Shown piece after piece: positions 7,336 through 16,775 of a stretch of 64,000 bases of DNA. Numbering within the stretch: position 1 is the stretch's first letter; each line of letters starts with the position of its first letter. Below the pieces are notes generated by a model, which was not told where the DNA came from, did not search any database, and was given only the letters and a program-made list of their open reading frames with translations. The position numbers and the translations under genes are program-made. This DNA comes from Leptospira sp. WS60.C2 (lineage in GTDB: Bacteria > Spirochaetota > Leptospiria > Leptospirales > Leptospiraceae): positions 3,169,501 to 3,233,500 of the forward strand of contig NZ_CP162133.1 of the NCBI RefSeq assembly GCF_040833955.1. Direction: 5' to 3'.

Positions 7336-9565
7336 TTTTCGTTTTTTATCCCTATGTTTTATATTTTTTTTAATCGATTGTGCATCACAGGTTCTCACAC
7401 AGATTCCCATTCAAAATGAAACCTACCAAGTTTCCAAACAAATCCAATGGAACCAAAAACCAACTGAGTTTATCCTAAAAAACACATCACTTGACAAAAG
7501 CTTCATAGAACTTTCGCTAGACGAAGCTTTTTTAACTGCTTCAGAAGTGGATACCATATCAAAATATAGAATGGCTTCCTTTCGATTTGAAGAATCCACA
7601 AAACGAACTTGTTCCGATCAGACAGTGAGTTCCATCAAAAAGGAAACAGGAAAAATTACCATCCAAGGGAAATTAACTGGGAAAAACTGTACTACCGATT
7701 ACCAAGTCACCTTCCAAACCAAATCGGATACAGAAATTGAATTCAAAATCACCGTATCTGATGAAAAACTGAATCGTATACAACTTGTGTATGCTTCCTT
7801 ACCGGAAGAGAAGTTTTTTGGACTGGGGGAACAATTTACCTATGATGAATTCAAAGGGAAAAAACCTTTTTTCTTCACAGAAGAACAAGGCATTGGTCGA
7901 GGAGACCAACCTATCACAACAGGTGCAAACTTACTCGCGGGAGCTGGTGGAAATGCTTACACAACATATGCTCCTATTCCTCATTACATCAGTTCCGAAA
8001 ATCGTTCTGTATTCTTTGAAAACAGCGGTTATGCGAAATTTGATTTCGATCACAAAAAAAAGACAAAAGTTGAATTTTGGGATTTCCAATCAGAAAAATC
8101 ACTCAGTGGTACCATTTGGTTGGGAACTTCATCCAAAGCACTCATCGAAGCTTACACAAAAAAAACAGGACGTTTTCCAAAACTCCCAGATTGGGCCTAT
8201 GGAACTTGGCTTGGGGTTCAAGGGGGAACCGAAAAAGTTACGGCTATCGTCAAACAAGCAAAAGATGCTGGTAACCCTGTCACAGCACTTTGGATCCAAG
8301 ATTGGTGCGGAAGGCGTGTCACAAATTTTGGTGACCAACTCAAATGGCGTTGGTATGCAGATGAAACTCTTTACCCTGATTTCAAAAAATTTGTGAAGTC
8401 AATGAATGATCAAAATGTACAGGTTTTAGGTTATATTAACTCTTTCCTCGCCGATACCGATCCGAAAAAACCTGGTGATGATTTTACAAATCCCCTCCTC
8501 ACGGAAGCAAAATCAAAAGGGTATCTTGTCAAAAATGAAAAAGGAGAAGATTATTTAATCCAAACAGTAGGTTTTCCTGCGTATCTCATCGATTTAACAA
8601 ACCCAGCAGCAGTGAAATGGACCAAAGATCTCATCAAAAAGAATTTAATCGGGATGGGACTTTCTGGTTGGATGGCTGACTTTGGCGAGTGGTTGCCCTA
8701 TGATGCCAAACTTCATTCGGGAGTGGATGCCAAAGTGTATCACAACCGTTATCCTGTCGATTGGGCAAGAATCAATCGAGAAGCGATCAAAGAAGCAGGG
8801 ATGGAAGGAAAGATAGTCTTTTTTACGAGAGCAGGTTACAGTTATTCCAATGCCTATTCCACTCTTTTTTGGGAAGGGGACCAAATGGTTAGTTTTGGAG
8901 CGAATGATGGACTTCCCTCTTCCATCGTGGGACTCACTACGTCAGGTATCAGTGGTTATGCGTTAAACCATAGTGACATTGGTGGATACACAACCATTTC
9001 CAATCCTTTAAAAAATTATCATCGATCCAAAGAGTTATTACTTCGATGGGCGGAAGCTTCCGCATTCACACCAGTATTTCGAACTCATGAAGGAAACAGA
9101 CCTCTCAAAAACTGGCAAGTCTACACATATACAAAACCTGACGGAACGAAGTCACTCGGAGATGAAGATACAGTTCAACTTTTTGCGAAAATTGCAAGGA
9201 TTCACTTTGCCTTAAAGCCATATATTCAAAGTTTGGTGGAAGAAGCTTCCAAAACAGGACTCCCTGTTGTCAGACACAATGCGATTGTAGAACCTGAAGA
9301 CAAAACACTTCTGAAATACAAATACCAATTTTTTTTAGGAGACGACCTTCTCGTTGCCCCTGTTGTCGAACCAAATGAAATTGTTCAAGAAGTATACCTA
9401 CCCCGCGGAAAATGGACTCACTTTTGGACGGGAACAACCTACGAAGGAAACCGAAAAATCCAAGTGTCTGCTCCCATTGGAAAACCTCCAGCCTTCATTC
9501 GAGTCGGTGGAAATTCTGAAATGTTGATACGTTCTTCATTAGAAACGATTCGTAATAAAAAATAG
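7331..9565 (+). CDS. GH31 glycosidase lipoprotein of the YihQ (sulfoquinovosidase) branch
   Basis: A lipoprotein signal (hydrophobic run then LIDCAS) is followed by a full GH31 catalytic domain. The nucleophile is Asp450 in GWMADFGEW and the acid/base Asp517 in WEGDQ; HSDIGGYTT, RTHEGNRP and PIGKPPAF also match E. coli YihQ as I remember it. Of YihQ's sulfonate-site residues Gln288, Arg301, Trp304 and Tyr508, the equivalents here are Gln323, Gln336, Trp339 and Tyr553, with identical spacing, so Arg301 is replaced by Gln. The family is certain; activity on sulfoquinovosides is not. The start is the ATG six bases after GGAGG. No sulfoglycolysis gene is nearby. The enzyme is probably periplasmic or surface exposed. 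Confidence 0.85.
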   Translation: MVFRFLSLCFIFFLIDCASQVLTQIPIQNETYQVSKQIQWNQKPTEFILKNTSLDKSFIELSLDEAFLTASEVDTISKYRMASFRFEESTKRTCSDQTVSSIKKETGKITIQGKLTGKNCTTDYQVTFQTKSDTEIEFKITVSDEKLNRIQLVYASLPEEKFFGLGEQFTYDEFKGKKPFFFTEEQGIGRGDQPITTGANLLAGAGGNAYTTYAPIPHYISSENRSVFFENSGYAKFDFDHKKKTKVEFWDFQSEKSLSGTIWLGTSSKALIEAYTKKTGRFPKLPDWAYGTWLGVQGGTEKVTAIVKQAKDAGNPVTALWIQDWCGRRVTNFGDQLKWRWYADETLYPDFKKFVKSMNDQNVQVLGYINSFLADTDPKKPGDDFTNPLLTEAKSKGYLVKNEKGEDYLIQTVGFPAYLIDLTNPAAVKWTKDLIKKNLIGMGLSGWMADFGEWLPYDAKLHSGVDAKVYHNRYPVDWARINREAIKEAGMEGKIVFFTRAGYSYSNAYSTLFWEGDQMVSFGANDGLPSSIVGLTTSGISGYALNHSDIGGYTTISNPLKNYHRSKELLLRWAEASAFTPVFRTHEGNRPLKNWQVYTYTKPDGTKSLGDEDTVQLFAKIARIHFALKPYIQSLVEEASKTGLPVVRHNAIVEPEDKTLLKYKYQFFLGDDLLVAPVVEPNEIVQEVYLPRGKWTHFWTGTTYEGNRKIQVSAPIGKPPAFIRVGGNSEMLIRSSLETIRNKK

Positions 9566-9578
9566 GAATCATATCGAA

Positions 9579-10406
9579 ATGAAATTTGCTTTGATTGGAG
9601 ACATCCATGGATTTTGGAACAGAAGGGATATTGAATACTTCAATGACTCTGATTACGATTTTTTGTTTTTTACGGGTGACCTAAGAGGGAATCCCAAACT
9701 CGGCAAAGTTTCTTTCCAAGGTCTCACCAAACGTGCGTATATGATTCCTGGAAATTGGGATGGGACAAGCCTCACCTCTGTGATTGGTGAGGTGATGCAA
9801 TCCAAACTTCTCATCCATTCAGGGCAATGGGGACAGAATCGAAGGTTACGAAAACTTTCCGAAACCGTAAAACCAATTTCAATCCTAGGATACAGTTCCG
9901 TTGTGTTGTCGCAAGAAAATGATGTATCACTCATCGTAGGTCGACCTCATGCAATGGGAGGAGGACTTAGCTTTTCCCCACACATGAAAAAAATCTATAG
10001 AGTTTCTGACATGGAAACATCATTGGAACAATACAAACGTCTGATAGATGGCACCAAAGAAAAAAATCTTATCTTTCTTTCGCATAACGGACCGTTTGGA
10101 TTAGGCGCCTTAAAGAATTCGATTTATGGTGCGGAATTCAAAAAGGAAGGTGGTGATTGGGGAGACATTGACCTTACAGAAGCCATTCAATACGCCAAAT
10201 CGATTGGAAAAAAAGTACCCCTTGTCCTCTCAGGTCATATGCACCACTCCATCAGCAAAACGAAAGAAAGAGAAACACATGAATACACGGGTGGAACCTT
10301 TTATGTGAATGGTGCAAAAGTTCCTAGGATTCGTGAAGGCAAACATTTCCACACAAAAATCGAGTGGGCAGGCGGATCTGCCACTGTCATTCCTATGTGG
10401 GTTTAA
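9579..10406 (+). CDS. Calcineurin-like metallophosphoesterase
   Basis: A 275-residue cytoplasmic protein with the metallophosphoesterase motif series: GDIHG (residues 7-11), FTGDLRG, GNWD in place of the usual GNH, LSHNGP and SGHMHHS. These residues hold the two metal ions in this phosphodiesterase/phosphatase superfamily. The substrate is unknown. It lies 13 bases after the GH31 gene with its own AGGAA ribosome site, so the two are likely co-transcribed. Its last codons overlap the convergent OsmC gene by 4 bases. Confidence 0.8.
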   Translation: MKFALIGDIHGFWNRRDIEYFNDSDYDFLFFTGDLRGNPKLGKVSFQGLTKRAYMIPGNWDGTSLTSVIGEVMQSKLLIHSGQWGQNRRLRKLSETVKPISILGYSSVVLSQENDVSLIVGRPHAMGGGLSFSPHMKKIYRVSDMETSLEQYKRLIDGTKEKNLIFLSHNGPFGLGALKNSIYGAEFKKEGGDWGDIDLTEAIQYAKSIGKKVPLVLSGHMHHSISKTKERETHEYTGGTFYVNGAKVPRIREGKHFHTKIEWAGGSATVIPMWV

Positions 10407-10810
10407 GGAAGTAGAAGAGTTTCGATTTCGATCTTTCCAGATAGAATTTTATGAACGGGACAAGCATTGGCAACAGAGTACAATCTGTCCCTTTCTTCTG
10501 GTTTCAAATTCCCTTTCAATTCCACTTCCCGAATGAATTTATGATCCTCTGGCGAACGTTTATCAATTGATACCTGAACCGAAACAGAATCCAATGCATA
10601 TCCTTTTCGATCCGCATACATTCGAATCGTAATCGTTGTACATGCACCTAACGAAGAAGCAAGTAATTCAGTTGGCATGGGACCTAAATCTGTTCCTTCT
10701 TTGTCTGTTGGTTCATCAGCGATCCATTGGTGTTTGCCCTTTGTAATCTTTGTTTCGTATTTCGTTTTTTCTGTGGTAACGATCACTTTATCTTCGAATA
10801 ATGCTGTCAT
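10403..10810 (-). CDS. OsmC/Ohr-family protein
   Basis: A 135-residue OsmC-fold protein. It has the two conserved cysteines of this thiol peroxidase family, one in [14 protein letters not shown] and one in NACPVHKIL, and the typical [15 protein letters not shown] stretch. Members reduce organic hydroperoxides; the YhfA-like subgroup, which this resembles, has less certain activity. The start ATG overlaps the TGA of the upstream acyltransferase gene (ATGA), so it is the last gene of the operon that begins with flgN, or of a sub-operon. Confidence 0.85.
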   Translation of the reverse strand: MTALFEDKVIVTTEKTKYETKITKGKHQWIADEPTDKEGTDLGPMPTELLASSLGACTTITIRMYADRKGYALDSVSVQVSIDKRSPEDHKFIREVELKGNLKPEERDRLYSVANACPVHKILSGKIEIETLLLP

Positions 10811-11481
10811 TTGGAGTCTCCCTTTCGCATGCGTTCTGCTTCTTCGATCGCACGGTCTCGATTTTTTAACATAGCATCTTCAACTTTCAATCTCATTTTT
10901 TCAAATTCCTCTTCGTTCATTTCACGAGGAACATAAATTGGTTTTCCGTAAGACACAACAAAGGTGGTAAATGGTTTGGGAACTCGATGTTTGTCCCATG
11001 CTTTTTCTAAAATCCATTGACGAGTGCATTCATAATGAAATGGAACAATTGGAACTTGTGTGACTTGGGCGGCTGCAATGATCCCTGGTTGTAAAATGAA
11101 TGCAGGCCCTCTTGGTCCATCGGGCGTAAAAGCGGCGGGTAATCCTTTTTTTAAATGTTGGATCATTGCCTTCAATGCTTTTGATCCACCTTTGGAACTA
11201 CTTCCACGAATGCTCGTATTTCCAAATCGATGCACAACTTGATTGATATAATCTCCGTCTTTTGATTCGGAAATCAAGACAGCAACATTCTTCTTTCGAT
11301 GAAGGTAAGGGGAATACAGTACGTTCGTATGCCATATCGAATAAATGTATGGTTTACGATTCTTAAATATTTCTTCGTATTGTTCATTTTTGAGGATACG
11401 AAATCTAGATGTCAGGCCAATGAAACGTTGTAGCCAAACGATGATAAGTGGTAAAAGCCAAACTAAAATTTTGCGTTTCAA
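10807..11481 (-). CDS. DUF374-family lysophospholipid acyltransferase-like protein
   Basis: A 224-residue protein with an N-terminal membrane segment ([14 protein letters not shown]) and the DUF374 signature: [37 protein letters not shown] and [12 protein letters not shown]374 belongs to the glycerolipid/lipid A acyltransferase superfamily and is thought to act on envelope lipids. The exact acceptor is not known. It starts with TTG. It lies 61 bases after csrA with a stem-loop between them, and overlaps the OsmC gene. Confidence 0.8.
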   Translation of the reverse strand: MKRKILVWLLPLIIVWLQRFIGLTSRFRILKNEQYEEIFKNRKPYIYSIWHTNVLYSPYLHRKKNVAVLISESKDGDYINQVVHRFGNTSIRGSSSKGGSKALKAMIQHLKKGLPAAFTPDGPRGPAFILQPGIIAAAQVTQVPIVPFHYECTRQWILEKAWDKHRVPKPFTTFVVSYGKPIYVPREMNEEEFEKMRLKVEDAMLKNRDRAIEEAERMRKGDSK

Positions 11482-11497
11482 GTGATGGATGTACTCC

Positions 11498-11514
11498 CTG
11501 GAGATTGTCTCCAG
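11498..11514 (-). other. Short perfect stem-loop between csrA and the DUF374 gene
   Basis: CTGGAGA and TCTCCAG form a perfect 7-bp stem with a 3-base loop, 28 bases after csrA ends. No T-run follows on the minus strand, so it is not a good terminator. The transcript there carries GGA triplets (GGAGA and GGGAGUAC), which is the core of CsrA sites, but they lie in the stem or next to it rather than in a loop. It may be an RNA-processing or stability element. Confidence 0.3.
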
Positions 11515-11542
11515 AGAATTAACTTACGAGGGAAAGATCAAG

Positions 11543-11782
11543 TTAAGTTTTCTTCTTAAATAAGTCTCCGAGTTTGCCTAGATCTTCTGGTTTAATGTTT
11601 GTTCCAGCTGCTTTTTTATTCTCTTCTTGTATCTCTTTGTATACTTCTGCACGGTGAACAGATACATTCTTGGGAGCCTTCACTCCAATCTTTACTTGAT
11701 CTCCTTTGATATCAACAATCACAATTTCGATATCATCCCCGATCATAATCGATTGGTTGCTTCTCCTTGCGAGGACTAACAC
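11543..11782 (-). CDS. csrA: Carbon storage/flagellin translation regulator CsrA
   Basis: A 79-residue protein starting [19 protein letters not shown], with [19 protein letters not shown]: the diagnostic CsrA/RsmA RNA-binding homodimer. It binds GGA-containing hairpins in mRNA leaders and blocks or stabilises translation. The C-terminal tail after residue 55 is longer and charged compared with E. coli CsrA (61 residues), as in CsrA of FliW-containing bacteria. The start is GTG, three bases after the fliW stop codon. The fliW-csrA pair is the known antagonist-effector switch that ties flagellin level to flagellar assembly. Confidence 0.95.
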   Translation of the reverse strand: MLVLARRSNQSIMIGDDIEIVIVDIKGDQVKIGVKAPKNVSVHRAEVYKEIQEENKKAAGTNIKPEDLGKLGDLFKKKT

Positions 11783-11785
11783 GGA

Positions 11786-12247
11786 TTAAACCTTTTCGGA
11801 AGACATTTCTTCCATTGACTCAATGATATTTTTGCGAATGGGATGATTCTCGTCGCGGGAAATGCATTGTTTCCCTTTCCCTTCTTTTCCATTGATGATG
11901 ATTGGACCTTGTAAATTGGCGGTCATTCCTTTCGGATTGTCATGCGGAATGGTTACGATTAGAAAAATGATTCCTTCTTTCCAACCAGTTAAACCAATAT
12001 CATGCAATTCTTCATCAGAAATGGCTGGTTTGTAATGATTCATAAAGAGTTCTGGTTGGATCACAATGAATGCAAGACCTGATTCTTTTGTGGACTGTAA
12101 CCACTTAAATGGACTTTCCGCACTCTCTTCGATCAGTGCGTATTCATCAAATTCTTCAAATCCGAGAAGACCTTGGGGGAATTTCAGGATTTGTTTTGAG
12201 TCCACTTGGATGGTTCCGAAAGGTTTTGTATGAATCGTTACCGACAT
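11786..12247 (-). CDS. fliW: Flagellar assembly factor FliW (CsrA antagonist)
   Basis: FliW family: TKPFGTIQVDSKQILKFP, GLLGFEEFDEYALIEE, PFKWLQS and FIVIQPELF are characteristic. FliW binds flagellin and, when free, binds CsrA and relieves its repression of flagellin mRNA. The start chosen (MSVTIHTK) has AGGA seven bases upstream and gives 153 residues; an in-frame ATG at 12289 would add 14 residues. It lies between flgL and csrA, the same order as in Bacillus subtilis. Confidence 0.92.
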   Translation of the reverse strand: MSVTIHTKPFGTIQVDSKQILKFPQGLLGFEEFDEYALIEESAESPFKWLQSTKESGLAFIVIQPELFMNHYKPAISDEELHDIGLTGWKEGIIFLIVTIPHDNPKGMTANLQGPIIINGKEGKGKQCISRDENHPIRKNIIESMEEMSSEKV

Positions 12248-12299
12248 TCTAGTTCCTGTTGTTTCTATTCTTTCTAATGTGCCTGTCATTGAATCTCAA

Positions 12300-13568
12300 T
12301 TACCTGAGGAAATCCATCAATGTCGGTTTAATGATTTTAGATCCAACATTGAGCGCATAACTATGAATTGTTTCTAACCATTTCATATTCATGATGGTTT
12401 CTGGAAAATCGATTCCTTCGTTTTTAGCAAGAAGTTCCGTCATATACATTTTATCATAAGAAACTCGATCTTCATGTTGTTCCAAACGATTCATTCGAGC
12501 ACCGATGGTAGCACGATGGCGCAAAATGTTTTCCAATGCTAAATCCAAATCTCCTAAATCACGACCACCAATTCGTTCTTGGTCTTTTTGAATGAGGTCA
12601 TTTCGAAGTTGGATGAGGACATCAAATACAGAAAGTCCAGTGACTGTTGCCGATTTGGAAAAATTATTCGGTGGTTCACTTGCACTCGGTTCAATGAGTC
12701 CAATGTCACGTAACACAGTTCCACCATCCACATCCTCTAACCAAATTTGGTGAGGTGCTGTAGAAGATATCGATATATTATCTTGGGCAAGTTTACTTGC
12801 CTTTACTTCCAATGGAGCATTATTGATTTTATCGATCACATCATCAATGGTATCACCCACAGAGATATGGATCTCCACACCATCAATTTTAAACTTTTGG
12901 TCAGAGGTTGCTTGGTAAGCAGAGTTGTCCACTTTCGATGTGACACTTACGTTTGTTCCCCAAAACACTTTGTTCCCTGGGATCGTGATCGGGATGTATT
13001 CGCCTTTTTCAATCTCACGGAGTTGTTCGCCAATGTCTCCGCGGTATTCCACACCAACGTATTGGTTTTTGAGTTCTAGGCCTTGCAAACCTTTAATTTT
13101 CGATTCAATTGGTTCAAAGGGAGGTCTTTCAATCACATGACCACCAAACAAAGGTTGACCTGTCGCATCACGTGCGTTTGCAAGATCCACGATTGCCCGT
13201 AAGTGTTGGTCAATTTCTTTTCCAATGGCAACCTCGAGTTCAAACCCTTTGTCTCCTTGGTAGATACCATTTCCCGCTTGTACGGTTAACACACGCACAC
13301 GTTGGAAAATTTCACCCATCTTATCAAGAACACCATCGATCTGTTGTAACCGTTGGTAACCGTCTCCGATATTTTCTTCGTATTGAGAAAGTTCATTCAA
13401 TCGAGAACGAAAGTACATTTGGTTGGTAGCAGCACCTGGGTCATCCGATGGTTTACGGATTTTTAATCCAGTCCCTAATTGGGTCTGGGTTTCATCCATT
13501 GCTACTTGGTGACGGTTTAAATTTCGCACCAAGGAATTGTTTTGCATCATGTTAGTGATTCTGATCAT
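12300..13568 (-). CDS. flgL: Flagellar hook-filament junction protein FlgL
   Basis: The N-terminus (MIRITNMMQNNSLVRNLN, then GLKIRKPSDDPGAA) and the C-terminal helix are the flagellin-like D0/D1 coiled-coil ends of FlgL (HAP3). The central 200 residues form the variable domain. It forms the second junction ring between hook and filament; in spirochaetes the filament is periplasmic. At 422 residues it is longer than E. coli FlgL (317), from extra central sequence. It starts 2 bases after flgK stops, so it is translationally linked. Confidence 0.93.
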   Translation of the reverse strand: MIRITNMMQNNSLVRNLNRHQVAMDETQTQLGTGLKIRKPSDDPGAATNQMYFRSRLNELSQYEENIGDGYQRLQQIDGVLDKMGEIFQRVRVLTVQAGNGIYQGDKGFELEVAIGKEIDQHLRAIVDLANARDATGQPLFGGHVIERPPFEPIESKIKGLQGLELKNQYVGVEYRGDIGEQLREIEKGEYIPITIPGNKVFWGTNVSVTSKVDNSAYQATSDQKFKIDGVEIHISVGDTIDDVIDKINNAPLEVKASKLAQDNISISSTAPHQIWLEDVDGGTVLRDIGLIEPSASEPPNNFSKSATVTGLSVFDVLIQLRNDLIQKDQERIGGRDLGDLDLALENILRHRATIGARMNRLEQHEDRVSYDKMYMTELLAKNEGIDFPETIMNMKWLETIHSYALNVGSKIIKPTLMDFLR

Positions 13569-13570
13569 AA

Positions 13571-15484
13571 TTATACACCTAACCTATTGATGATGGTATC
13601 TAACATTTCGTTGAGCGTTGAGATCATACGTGCGGAAGCATTGTAAGATTGTTGGAACTGCACCATGTTTGCCATTTCCTCATCCAAGTTTACACCCATC
13701 ACAGATTGACGCATGTTTTCCAGTTCCACCATCAGTTCGTTTTGCGTCGTATACTCTTGTTTGGCTTCACGAGCTTCAGTTCCCAGTCTTGAAATGAGTG
13801 AATTGTAAAAATCATCCGTTGTTTTGGAATAATCAAACATTACTGGTTTTTCTCTTAGTGCCGCCGCAATGAGAAGTGCATTGGATCCATCTTTTTGGCC
13901 GTTTGGTGAATTGTAATCACCAGACCCATTCACATCTTTTCCACGAGCTGCCGCAATGTTTGCTGGGTTATTTCTTACATCTTCAGACATCTTAAAGAAA
14001 GAAGAAGGGTGATACATTGGAGTGAGTGTGATATCTTGTGCATTCGTTTGGAACTTATTGATCTCACCAATTTTACGATAATCAAACGATCCTGACACAC
14101 CAGATGCTGTCAAAATTCCTGTGAGACCCACAAGAAGCTCCCCAGAATCTTCCAAGTGGCGGATCATAAAGTTTTCTTTTTTATCGTGTGGGTTTGTTGT
14201 TGCTTTTAGCGCCAATTGGTTGTCATGCGACATGTAAGCAACAACACCTGTTTCCGAACGATTGATTCGTTTGATGACTGCATTTAATGTATCATCTTTT
14301 GAATAAGGTACAAGAATTTCTGTTTCCCCACCTGGACTTGCTTTTAAAAATCGCATGGTTCCTGAAATTCCGATCGGGCGATCAGGATCTAGGGAAGTGC
14401 GACCAGTGACACGAAAGACTGCTGTTTTGTCGTTTAATCCATCACCGTCTGTATCAATTTCCCCAAAAGTATTGGTAGCAAGTGCCCTTTGTTCAAAAAA
14501 GTCTACATTGGTTTTGCCATTGAGACCAAATCCATCTTTATGGATTTCGTTGATCACATCCATCGCATTGATGGCCAGTGCATCTACAGCGTTGATTTTT
14601 TCGACAAGGATCTTATCTCTGATTTCATACAGCGCTTGGATACTTCCTTTGCGAAGAAGGACCTTGTCTCCGGTTCCAGACCATTTTAGATCCAAAAGAC
14701 CATCATTGTTTGGATTTCCCACCAAATCTATTTTATGAACCTTCTGTCCTTGTATCAAGATTTGTTGGCCGATGAATACCATGAGTTCATCTTCATCGCT
14801 ACGACCGATAGTGATATCTGCCATTCCAGCCAATTCTTGTAAAAGTTCGTCTCTTCTGTCTAAAAGGTCATTCGGACTATCACCTAATGCTTGTGATTTT
14901 GTGATTTTTTCATTTAACGACTTGATGTTTTCCGCAACAGTATTGAGATGATTGACTTTTGCTTCAATTTCTCTGTTAGATTGGTCACGAAGGAGAGATA
15001 GTTTTCTGTAAACATCTTCCATTCGAGAACCTAGTGCTTCCGCTTTTTCTTGCACGACTGCACGGTGTGCTGTTTCTTCTGGGTAGTTTGAGAGGTCTTC
15101 CCAAGAAGACCAAAACTGGTCCATCATAGCACGAAGAGTAGTTCCTGTTGGTTCATTAAAAACAGTTTCTACTTGGTACAAATAATCATTCTTTTTGCCC
15201 CAATATTCTTTGAGGGAGGAAGAATCGATGATGCGGTCGTCAATGAAATTGTCTCGCACTCGCTCTATCTCTGAAATTTTCACGCCTTGCCCAATTTGAC
15301 CAGGCACCTCTGCACGGTTAAATGCTGGATCATAAATTGGATCCATACTGTTCATGACAACACGTTGACGCGCATAATGTTTGTTATCCGCGTTGGAAAT
15401 ATTATGCCCTGTTGTTTGGATCGCTTGTTGGTGGACCGAAAGTCCTCGTTTTCCGATTTCTATACCTTGGAATGTTGATCCCAT
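13571..15484 (-). CDS. flgK: Flagellar hook-associated protein FlgK
   Basis: The N-terminus has the flagellar rod/hook signature ([23 protein letters not shown] shows the ANN-like motif), followed by SLDP-like spacing and a long variable centre. The C-terminus ([22 protein letters not shown]) is the conserved D0 helix that drives assembly. FlgK (HAP1) forms the first hook-filament junction ring. The length of 637 residues is within the normal range. It lies between the FlgN-like chaperone gene and flgL, 9 bases after the former. Confidence 0.94.
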   Translation of the reverse strand: MGSTFQGIEIGKRGLSVHQQAIQTTGHNISNADNKHYARQRVVMNSMDPIYDPAFNRAEVPGQIGQGVKISEIERVRDNFIDDRIIDSSSLKEYWGKKNDYLYQVETVFNEPTGTTLRAMMDQFWSSWEDLSNYPEETAHRAVVQEKAEALGSRMEDVYRKLSLLRDQSNREIEAKVNHLNTVAENIKSLNEKITKSQALGDSPNDLLDRRDELLQELAGMADITIGRSDEDELMVFIGQQILIQGQKVHKIDLVGNPNNDGLLDLKWSGTGDKVLLRKGSIQALYEIRDKILVEKINAVDALAINAMDVINEIHKDGFGLNGKTNVDFFEQRALATNTFGEIDTDGDGLNDKTAVFRVTGRTSLDPDRPIGISGTMRFLKASPGGETEILVPYSKDDTLNAVIKRINRSETGVVAYMSHDNQLALKATTNPHDKKENFMIRHLEDSGELLVGLTGILTASGVSGSFDYRKIGEINKFQTNAQDITLTPMYHPSSFFKMSEDVRNNPANIAAARGKDVNGSGDYNSPNGQKDGSNALLIAAALREKPVMFDYSKTTDDFYNSLISRLGTEAREAKQEYTTQNELMVELENMRQSVMGVNLDEEMANMVQFQQSYNASARMISTLNEMLDTIINRLGV

Positions 15485-15493
15485 ACGATTCTC

Positions 15494-16006
15494 CTAGGCA
15501 GTCGCGTTCAAAATGATCGCGCCTTTTTGGCTCTGCCCACGCCTTGTTGGTTGTTTGTGAGAGGTATACACCTTTTCGCGTGATAACTCTTGAAGTGAGT
15601 CAACGGTTGCTTGTAAAAATTCTTTTCGTGTTTTTAGAAGTTTTTCATTTGTGATGATGGCGTCTTTCAAGTCTGCCACCACTTTCTTTAGTTCTAACGC
15701 AAACGTTTTGAGTTTAAAATTGGACTCACGATCCATTTGGTTTAAAAAATGAGTGAGAGTGATCGAAGATTCGTCCTTTTGAAACTTTTCCTTTTCATAG
15801 ACATCTTCTATGGTTTTCATCCGAATTCGTTCCAATTCGGACGCTTCTACCATGATATGATAACTTTCTTTGACGAGGGACTCGAGAGATTTGCCGTCCG
15901 CAGCATGGATGGCTTTTCTTTTTTTGCCTTCCAAATCCAAAAGGCGCTTGTAACAGTCTATTTCTGTAGTAAATAAACTTCTAAGTGATTCTACCCAATC
16001 CAACAT
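15494..16006 (-). CDS. flgN: FlgN-family flagellar export chaperone
   Basis: A 170-residue, highly helical, charged protein with FlgN-like heptads (LDLEGKKRKAIHAADGKSLESLVKE and a second long helix). FlgN binds FlgK and FlgL and delivers them to the export gate. Sequence identity in this family is low; the call leans on position directly upstream of flgK and flgL, helix content and length. It is the first gene of the flagellar operon; upstream is an 86-base divergent spacer toward the DUF1289 gene. Confidence 0.8.
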   Translation of the reverse strand: MLDWVESLRSLFTTEIDCYKRLLDLEGKKRKAIHAADGKSLESLVKESYHIMVEASELERIRMKTIEDVYEKEKFQKDESSITLTHFLNQMDRESNFKLKTFALELKKVVADLKDAIITNEKLLKTRKEFLQATVDSLQELSREKVYTSHKQPTRRGQSQKGAIILNATA

Positions 16007-16092
16007 GCGAATTCCTTTTCCCTTATGGGAAGGATCGACGGATTCCCAAACTAGCTTAGGAAAATTTATAAAAATTTACTATTTTCAGGTCT

Positions 16093-16272
16093 ATGTCTCG
16101 AAAATCGCCTTGTATCAAAATATGCATGATGGACCCCGATTCAGGGCTTTGTGCCGGATGTTTCCGGACCATTGAAGAAATTGGGAATTGGTCAAAGATG
16201 ACCGAAAAGGAAAAAGACGAGGTTTGGAGGGAGCTCCCGCAAAGAAAAGCGGGAAACTCTACCAAGGCTTAG
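16093..16272 (+). CDS. DUF1289-family small cysteine protein
   Basis: A 59-residue frame starting ATG at 16093 reads SPCIKICMMDPDSGLC, then AGCFRTIEEI and WSKMTEKEK. This is the DUF1289 (YdhL-like) pattern of four cysteines (CxxxC...CxxC) with the conserved DP.SGLC.GC.RT core, so it probably binds zinc or an iron-sulfur cluster. Function is unknown. It is short but unmistakable. It is divergent from flgN and its stop is one base from the stop of the convergent gene at 16274. Confidence 0.85.
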   Translation: MSRKSPCIKICMMDPDSGLCAGCFRTIEEIGNWSKMTEKEKDEVWRELPQRKAGNSTKA

Positions 16273-16273
16273 G

Positions 16274-16561
16274 TTATTTAGAACCTTTATCAATTTTGTT
16301 ACGGTGCTCTTCACAAAGTCTATAGAGCTGGTCTGTAGATGGATTTTTCTTTGTGACTTTTTTACCGCATACAATGCACAATCCTTGCGCCCTTCTTCTC
16401 TTATATAACAACTGAACTCGTTCGGCGCCTGATAAATTGTATTTACTGATTTGAAGACGAACTCCTTTTACCAAATAACTACCGATGGCAGACTCATCTC
16501 CTTTTTTTAATTCGGAAAAAATCTTGTTCAACTCATCCGGTTTAATCGATTTAGGTTTCAT
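16274..16561 (-). CDS. Small protein with a CxxC...CxxH zinc-like motif
   Basis: A 95-residue basic protein. The C-terminal half carries RRRAQGLCIVCGKKV followed by YRLCEEHRNKI, a CxxC-x16-CxxH arrangement that could bind one zinc ion, as in small nuclease-associated or ribosome-associated fingers. The N-terminal half is a helical charged region without recognised motif. A strong ribosome site (AGGAGA) precedes the ATG. The function is not recognised. It is divergent from the Mpo1-like gene across a 214-base spacer with an inverted repeat. Confidence 0.65.
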   Translation of the reverse strand: MKPKSIKPDELNKIFSELKKGDESAIGSYLVKGVRLQISKYNLSGAERVQLLYKRRRAQGLCIVCGKKVTKKNPSTDQLYRLCEEHRNKIDKGSK

Positions 16562-16614
16562 ACATTCTCCTAATTTTTGCTAAATTTAACTCTCTGTTAG
16601 ATTCTAAATGTTAA

Positions 16615-16644
16615 TGCACATTAGTTTATGGCCACTAACGTGCA
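16615..16644. promoter_or_regulatory. Operator-like inverted repeat in a divergent promoter region
   Basis: Arms TGCACATTAG (16615-16624) and CTAACGTGCA (16635-16644) pair with a single mismatch, around a 10-base centre. The site lies in the 214-base spacer between two divergent genes, which is otherwise AT-rich with nothing else recognised. The geometry suits a dimeric repressor. No known Leptospira operator (such as the LexA box) matches. Confidence 0.35.
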
Positions 16645-16775
16645 ACTCTATTTTAAAATCATATCTGAAATCTCGAATATAGTTTCAAAAACTAGGGACA
16701 AACTCTAATATTTAGAATGATTTTTGAGTTGGCAAAGTAAAATGACCGACTACGGTTTAGTGAAAGGACCAATTT

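Noticed and set aside
7331..9565. Naming the GH31 enzyme yihQ (sulfoquinovosidase)
   Set aside because: The sulfonate-binding Arg is replaced by Gln and no sulfoglycolysis genes are nearby.
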